Source: Phycisphaerae bacterium (GTDB lineage: Bacteria; Planctomycetota; Phycisphaerae; Sedimentisphaerales; SG8-4). Taken from it: 6,174 nt of DNA. The DNA is taken from assembly GCA_030614945.1 (NCBI GenBank), contig JAUXAH010000114.1, positions 1-6,174 of the forward strand. Reading direction: 5' to 3'. Positions 4,950 through 6,174 of the stretch are shown here, in pieces; the stretch's first letter is position 1, and each line of letters opens with the position of its first letter. A model generated the notes under the pieces. It was not told the DNA's origin and did no database searches. It saw only the letters and a list, made by a program, of their open reading frames with translations. The translations under genes and the position numbers were made by a program.

Positions 4950-5025
4950 TGGAGCGCCGGTGTCGGAATCCAACCGACATATCCAACCTGGCGAGTTGGT
5001 GCATAAAGCACTTTGCTACCGGCGC
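4950..5025 (-). tRNA. Unusual tRNA-like gene, anticodon GCC (Gly-type), CCA encoded
   Basis: The 76-nt segment folds as a cloverleaf. The acceptor is GCGCCGG with CCGGCGC, the anticodon stem CCAAC with GTTGG around the loop TCGCCAG, and the T stem GTCGG with CCGAC around TTGGATT. Discriminator T and an encoded CCA end exactly at 4950. Oddities: position 33 is C, not the near-universal T; the T loop reads TTG instead of TTC; the D stem has only three pairs (GCA/TGC) and the D loop lacks GG. An extra T-A pair makes the acceptor/T-arm stack 13 bp (8+5 or 7+6) rather than 12. A G-C in the D loop could pair with the G of the T loop, a possible compensatory swap of the G19-C56 contact. It sits 11 bp after a coding gene and 27 bp before int. 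It could be a divergent phage tRNA, a decayed tRNA, or an RNA-processing or attachment element. Confidence 0.55.
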
Positions 5026-5036
5026 ACGTGTATGAG

Positions 5037-5264
5037 TTATTCTCCTGGTTCTTTAATAAAATGTTCAATGATTTGAGATCGTGAATTAATACGCCATTTA
5101 TATCCGCAATGAAAACAACTGATATTTGTAAAAGTTTTAGTATTGGATATATGGAAATAATGTTTAGGTTTACTACAGCAGGGCATGATCCTGTGAATGA
5201 AAAAAAGGTCTTTGTCGCTAGGTTTATTTAACTCGAGTAGATCAAGGTTTTGATGATTTTTCAT
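5037..5264 (-). CDS. Small CC-x19-CxxC zinc-ribbon-like protein, copy 3
   Basis: This 75-aa protein is of unrecognised family. Cysteines C29-C30 in the motif IMPCC and C50/C53 in SCFHCGYKW form CC-x19-CxxC, a likely four-ligand zinc site. The block FTNI-x-C-x-HCG-x-x-W-x-x-N is shared with the two genes upstream on the same strand. Its ATG overlaps the stop of the previous copy (ATGA, 4 bp), so translation is probably coupled; GGGAG 10 bp upstream is also a ribosome site. Unlike the other copies it lacks the C-terminal P-x-(P)-x-x-HQ tail and ends KEPGE. The gene is 11 bp from the tRNA-like gene. Zinc ribbons this small commonly bind nucleic acid or act as protein adaptors; the actual role is unknown. 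Confidence 0.75.
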   Translation of the reverse strand: MKNHQNLDLLELNKPSDKDLFFIHRIMPCCSKPKHYFHISNTKTFTNISCFHCGYKWRINSRSQIIEHFIKEPGE

Positions 5265-5509
5265 GTTTGGTGTGCTCCCGGAATCGGTGTGTCGGGATCG
5301 ATATCCTTAATAAATTTTGTCCATAAATTAACATTCCAATGGTGACCACAGTGAACGCACGTAATATTCGTAAATGGACCGTATTGATGGCCAGAAACAT
5401 ATTTTCGTACATTAAAACAGCACGGCATGACTCTTTTTTCATAGAAAAACAATCTCAATGAATCTTTGGTTTGTTTAAAATGTTTATCAAGTGTGGGATT
5501 TGGCGTCAT
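5261..5509 (-). CDS. Small CC-x19-CxxC zinc-ribbon-like protein, copy 2
   Basis: This is the 82-aa middle member of three tandem paralogues. It has VMPCC (C30-C31), then exactly 19 residues, then C51-V-H-C54 in NITCVHCGHHWNVN, giving the same CC-x19-CxxC spacing. The C-terminus (FIKDIDPDTPIPGAHQ) matches copy 1 (YIEDIEKEIPVPETHQ), so copies 1 and 2 are the closest pair by architecture. The N-terminal 28 residues are charged, with an aromatic run (LRLFFYEKR) aligned with ISYIFYSEG and DLFFIHR of its sisters. AAGGAG lies 7 bp before the ATG, a near-ideal ribosome site. There is no membrane segment or signal peptide. The function is unknown; metal binding is inferred from cysteine spacing. Confidence 0.8.
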   Translation of the reverse strand: MTPNPTLDKHFKQTKDSLRLFFYEKRVMPCCFNVRKYVSGHQYGPFTNITCVHCGHHWNVNLWTKFIKDIDPDTPIPGAHQT

Positions 5510-5524
5510 GGGAAAGCTCCTTAT

Positions 5525-5770
5525 TTATAATTGGTGTGTCTCCGGGACCGGTATTTCCTTTTCAATGTCCTCGATGTAGCGAGTTTCCTCACAGATATTC
5601 CAATTATGATTACAGTGAAAGCATTTAATGTTCTGACACAGTCCTCCCCGTGGACCTCTGAAAAAGAACACATCTTTACCGCAACAGGGCATTATTCCTT
5701 CAGAATAAAAAATGTAGGAGATTAATGGCCTGGGGCCTTGATCATTGAGAAACTCCAGTATGTCTGACAT
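5525..5770 (-). CDS. Small CC-x19-CxxC zinc-ribbon-like protein, copy 1
   Basis: This is the 81-aa first member of the tandem set. The motif IMPCC (C29-C30) is followed after 19 residues by C50-F-H-C53 in NIKCFHCNHNWNIC. Two additional cysteines (C45 and C60) are unique to this copy and could allow a second partial site or a disulphide. The C-terminal segment YIEDIEKEIPVPETHQ is shared with copy 2. GGAGG lies 9 bp before the ATG. It begins 23 bp after the stop of the upstream 63-69-aa gene and ends 15 bp before copy 2, consistent with one transcript. The family is not recognised. The conserved aromatic FY before the MPCC motif and W after the CxxC probably pack around the zinc site. Confidence 0.8.
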   Translation of the reverse strand: MSDILEFLNDQGPRPLISYIFYSEGIMPCCGKDVFFFRGPRGGLCQNIKCFHCNHNWNICEETRYIEDIEKEIPVPETHQL

Positions 5771-5793
5771 AATGGAAAACCTCCGTTAAGATG

Positions 5794-6003
5794 TTAGAGA
5801 TGAGGTTGGTCGCAAAAACATTTACAGATTGTAATGAAATCATAACGTTCAATTTTAATAGTACTTTCGAGATCATGAGAATTTAAGCATGTAAGAATGA
5901 CGAAATCGGGGTTGAAATCAATTTTTGTAATCGTGTATTCAGACTTAAAAAAGCCGGAAGGGTCATTGTCATGAATTATGATCATAAAAAGTACCTGTTT
6001 CAT
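5794..6003 (-). CDS. Small hypothetical protein, first gene of the - strand operon
   Basis: The frame encodes 69 aa from the ATG at 6003, or 63 aa from the ATG at 5985. The second start is preceded by AGGTA at a workable distance, while the first has no ribosome site, so 5985 may be the true start. The protein alternates hydrophobic strands and polar turns (YTITKIDF, FVILTCLNSHD, STIKIERYDF), suggesting a small beta-rich fold. It ends with a cysteine cluster TICKCFCDQPHL. It is not visibly related to the CC-x19-CxxC proteins that follow, but shares their operon: the promoter is just upstream (6027-6055) and the next start is 23 bp downstream. I do not recognise a family, and no function is proposed. 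Confidence 0.55.
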   Translation of the reverse strand: MKQVLFMIIIHDNDPSGFFKSEYTITKIDFNPDFVILTCLNSHDLESTIKIERYDFITICKCFCDQPHL

Positions 6004-6026
6004 ATAAAGCGAAATCTATTTGCCGG

Positions 6027-6055
6027 AAGATAAACATTACACGACACTGTGTCAA
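6027..6055 (-). promoter_or_regulatory. Sigma70-type promoter of the - strand operon
   Basis: On the - strand the -35 TTGACA (6055-6050) is perfect. It is followed by a 17-bp spacer and the -10 TATCTT (6032-6027), which keeps four of six consensus bases. Transcription would begin near 6020, giving a 17-nt leader to the ATG at 6003 or a 35-nt leader to the ATG at 5985. It would drive the zinc-ribbon genes, tRNA-like gene, int and winged-helix gene. Confidence 0.75.
6043..6053. promoter_or_regulatory. Inverted repeat over the -35 region, candidate operator
   Basis: GACACTGTGTC is an inverted repeat of GACAC around a central T, overlapping the -35 and the spacer of the - strand promoter. A dimer bound here would block RNA polymerase. 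The flanking words ACGACAC (6041-6047) and GTGTCGT (6086-6092) form a wider inverted pair, with related TGTCG half-sites at 6130 and 6151. Confidence 0.5.
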
Positions 6056-6120
6056 GTATTAATTTCGTTTTTCAGTGTTTATGATGTGTCGTATATTATT
6101 TTGAGCATACAGGATCGATA

Positions 6121-6149
6121 TTGCCGGTTTGTCGTGAATTATGTATTAT
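6121..6149 (+). promoter_or_regulatory. Divergent + strand promoter giving a near-leaderless transcript
   Basis: TTGCCG (6121-6126), a 17-bp spacer and TATTAT (6144-6149) form a plausible sigma70 promoter. The predicted start site, about 6-7 bp past the -10, falls on or next to the ATG at 6155. The transcript would therefore have practically no 5' leader, as known for phage lambda cI expressed from its maintenance promoter. Confidence 0.5.
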
Positions 6150-6155
6150 GCGACA
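6130..6155. promoter_or_regulatory. TGTCG-N16-CGACA inverted repeat around the -10
   Basis: TGTCG (6130-6134) and CGACA (6151-6155) form an inverted repeat with a 16-bp spacer that straddles the -10 of the + strand promoter. Together with related half-sites at 6042-6046 and 6087-6091 it makes an operator-like set across the divergent promoters. Only five-base arms match, so chance cannot be excluded. Confidence 0.35.
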
Positions 6156-6174
6156 TGAAAGCCGAAGCCGAAGA
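6155..6174 (+). CDS. Start of a divergent gene, truncated by the window end
   Basis: ATG at 6155 opens a frame reading M-K-A-E-A-E until the sequence ends. There is no Shine-Dalgarno sequence; the ATG lies 5 bp after a TATTAT -10, so a leaderless start is likely. Position, opposite orientation to the integrase operon and surrounding repeated half-sites fit a regulator gene such as a repressor, but too little protein is visible to test this. Confidence 0.4.

Noticed and set aside
5242..5442. 66-aa - strand open frame in another phase within zinc-ribbon copy 2
   Set aside because: It overlaps copy 2, which has an ideal ribosome site and clear paralogues; the alternative frame has neither.

Overview
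The window looks like part of a bacterial mobile genetic element, most likely a temperate phage/prophage or a related integrative element. The bacterial signs are Shine-Dalgarno sequences (AAGGAG, GGAGG, AGGAG) before many genes, a lipobox lipoprotein, sigma70-type -35/-10 pairs, and a Rho-independent terminator with a run of eight T. The mobile-element signs are a tyrosine recombinase, a tRNA-like gene, an iteron-like array, a repeat-containing fibre-like protein and many small unrecognised genes. The host cannot be named from the sequence.

Left part, + strand (1-1062): the end of an apparent structural-gene module. It holds a 5'-truncated small protein and a 258-aa fibre-like protein with three 22-residue repeats, closed by a very GC-rich hairpin at 1091-1138.

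Middle part, + strand (1140-3305): a roughly 180-nt leader full of long inverted repeats precedes a compact five-gene operon. The order is a SLOG/DprA-like nucleotide-binding-fold protein with a hydrophobic tail; two adjacent small proteins (93 and 54 aa) built from three copies of one beta-alpha-beta unit; a PD-(D/E)XK nuclease-like protein with a TTG start; and a small lipoprotein. The 54-aa gene is easily missed. A perfect 16-bp palindrome, a foldable segment and a strong terminator follow. This is the best candidate here for an undescribed accessory (defence, counter-defence or exclusion) cassette, but its function is inference.

Non-coding part (3306-4015): about 700 bp without a convincing gene. 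It holds several GC-rich hairpins, two AT-rich 22-bp repeats and four iteron-like units spaced 22-23 bp apart. This is a plausible replication origin or operator array, lying just downstream of a small winged-helix gene.

Right part, - strand (6055 down to 4016): a consensus-like promoter (TTGACA, 17 bp, TATCTT) appears to drive an operon of a 63-69-aa protein, three tandem paralogous small zinc-ribbon-like proteins (CC-x19-CxxC), an unusual tRNA-like gene with encoded CCA (Gly-type GCC anticodon), a minimal tyrosine recombinase without a core-binding domain, and the winged-helix protein.

At the right edge a divergent promoter (TTGCCG, 17 bp, TATTAT) would place its start site almost on an ATG at 6155, suggesting a leaderless gene that continues outside the window. 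The intergenic region between the two promoters carries repeated TGTCG/CGACA half-sites, as expected for a repressor-controlled switch.
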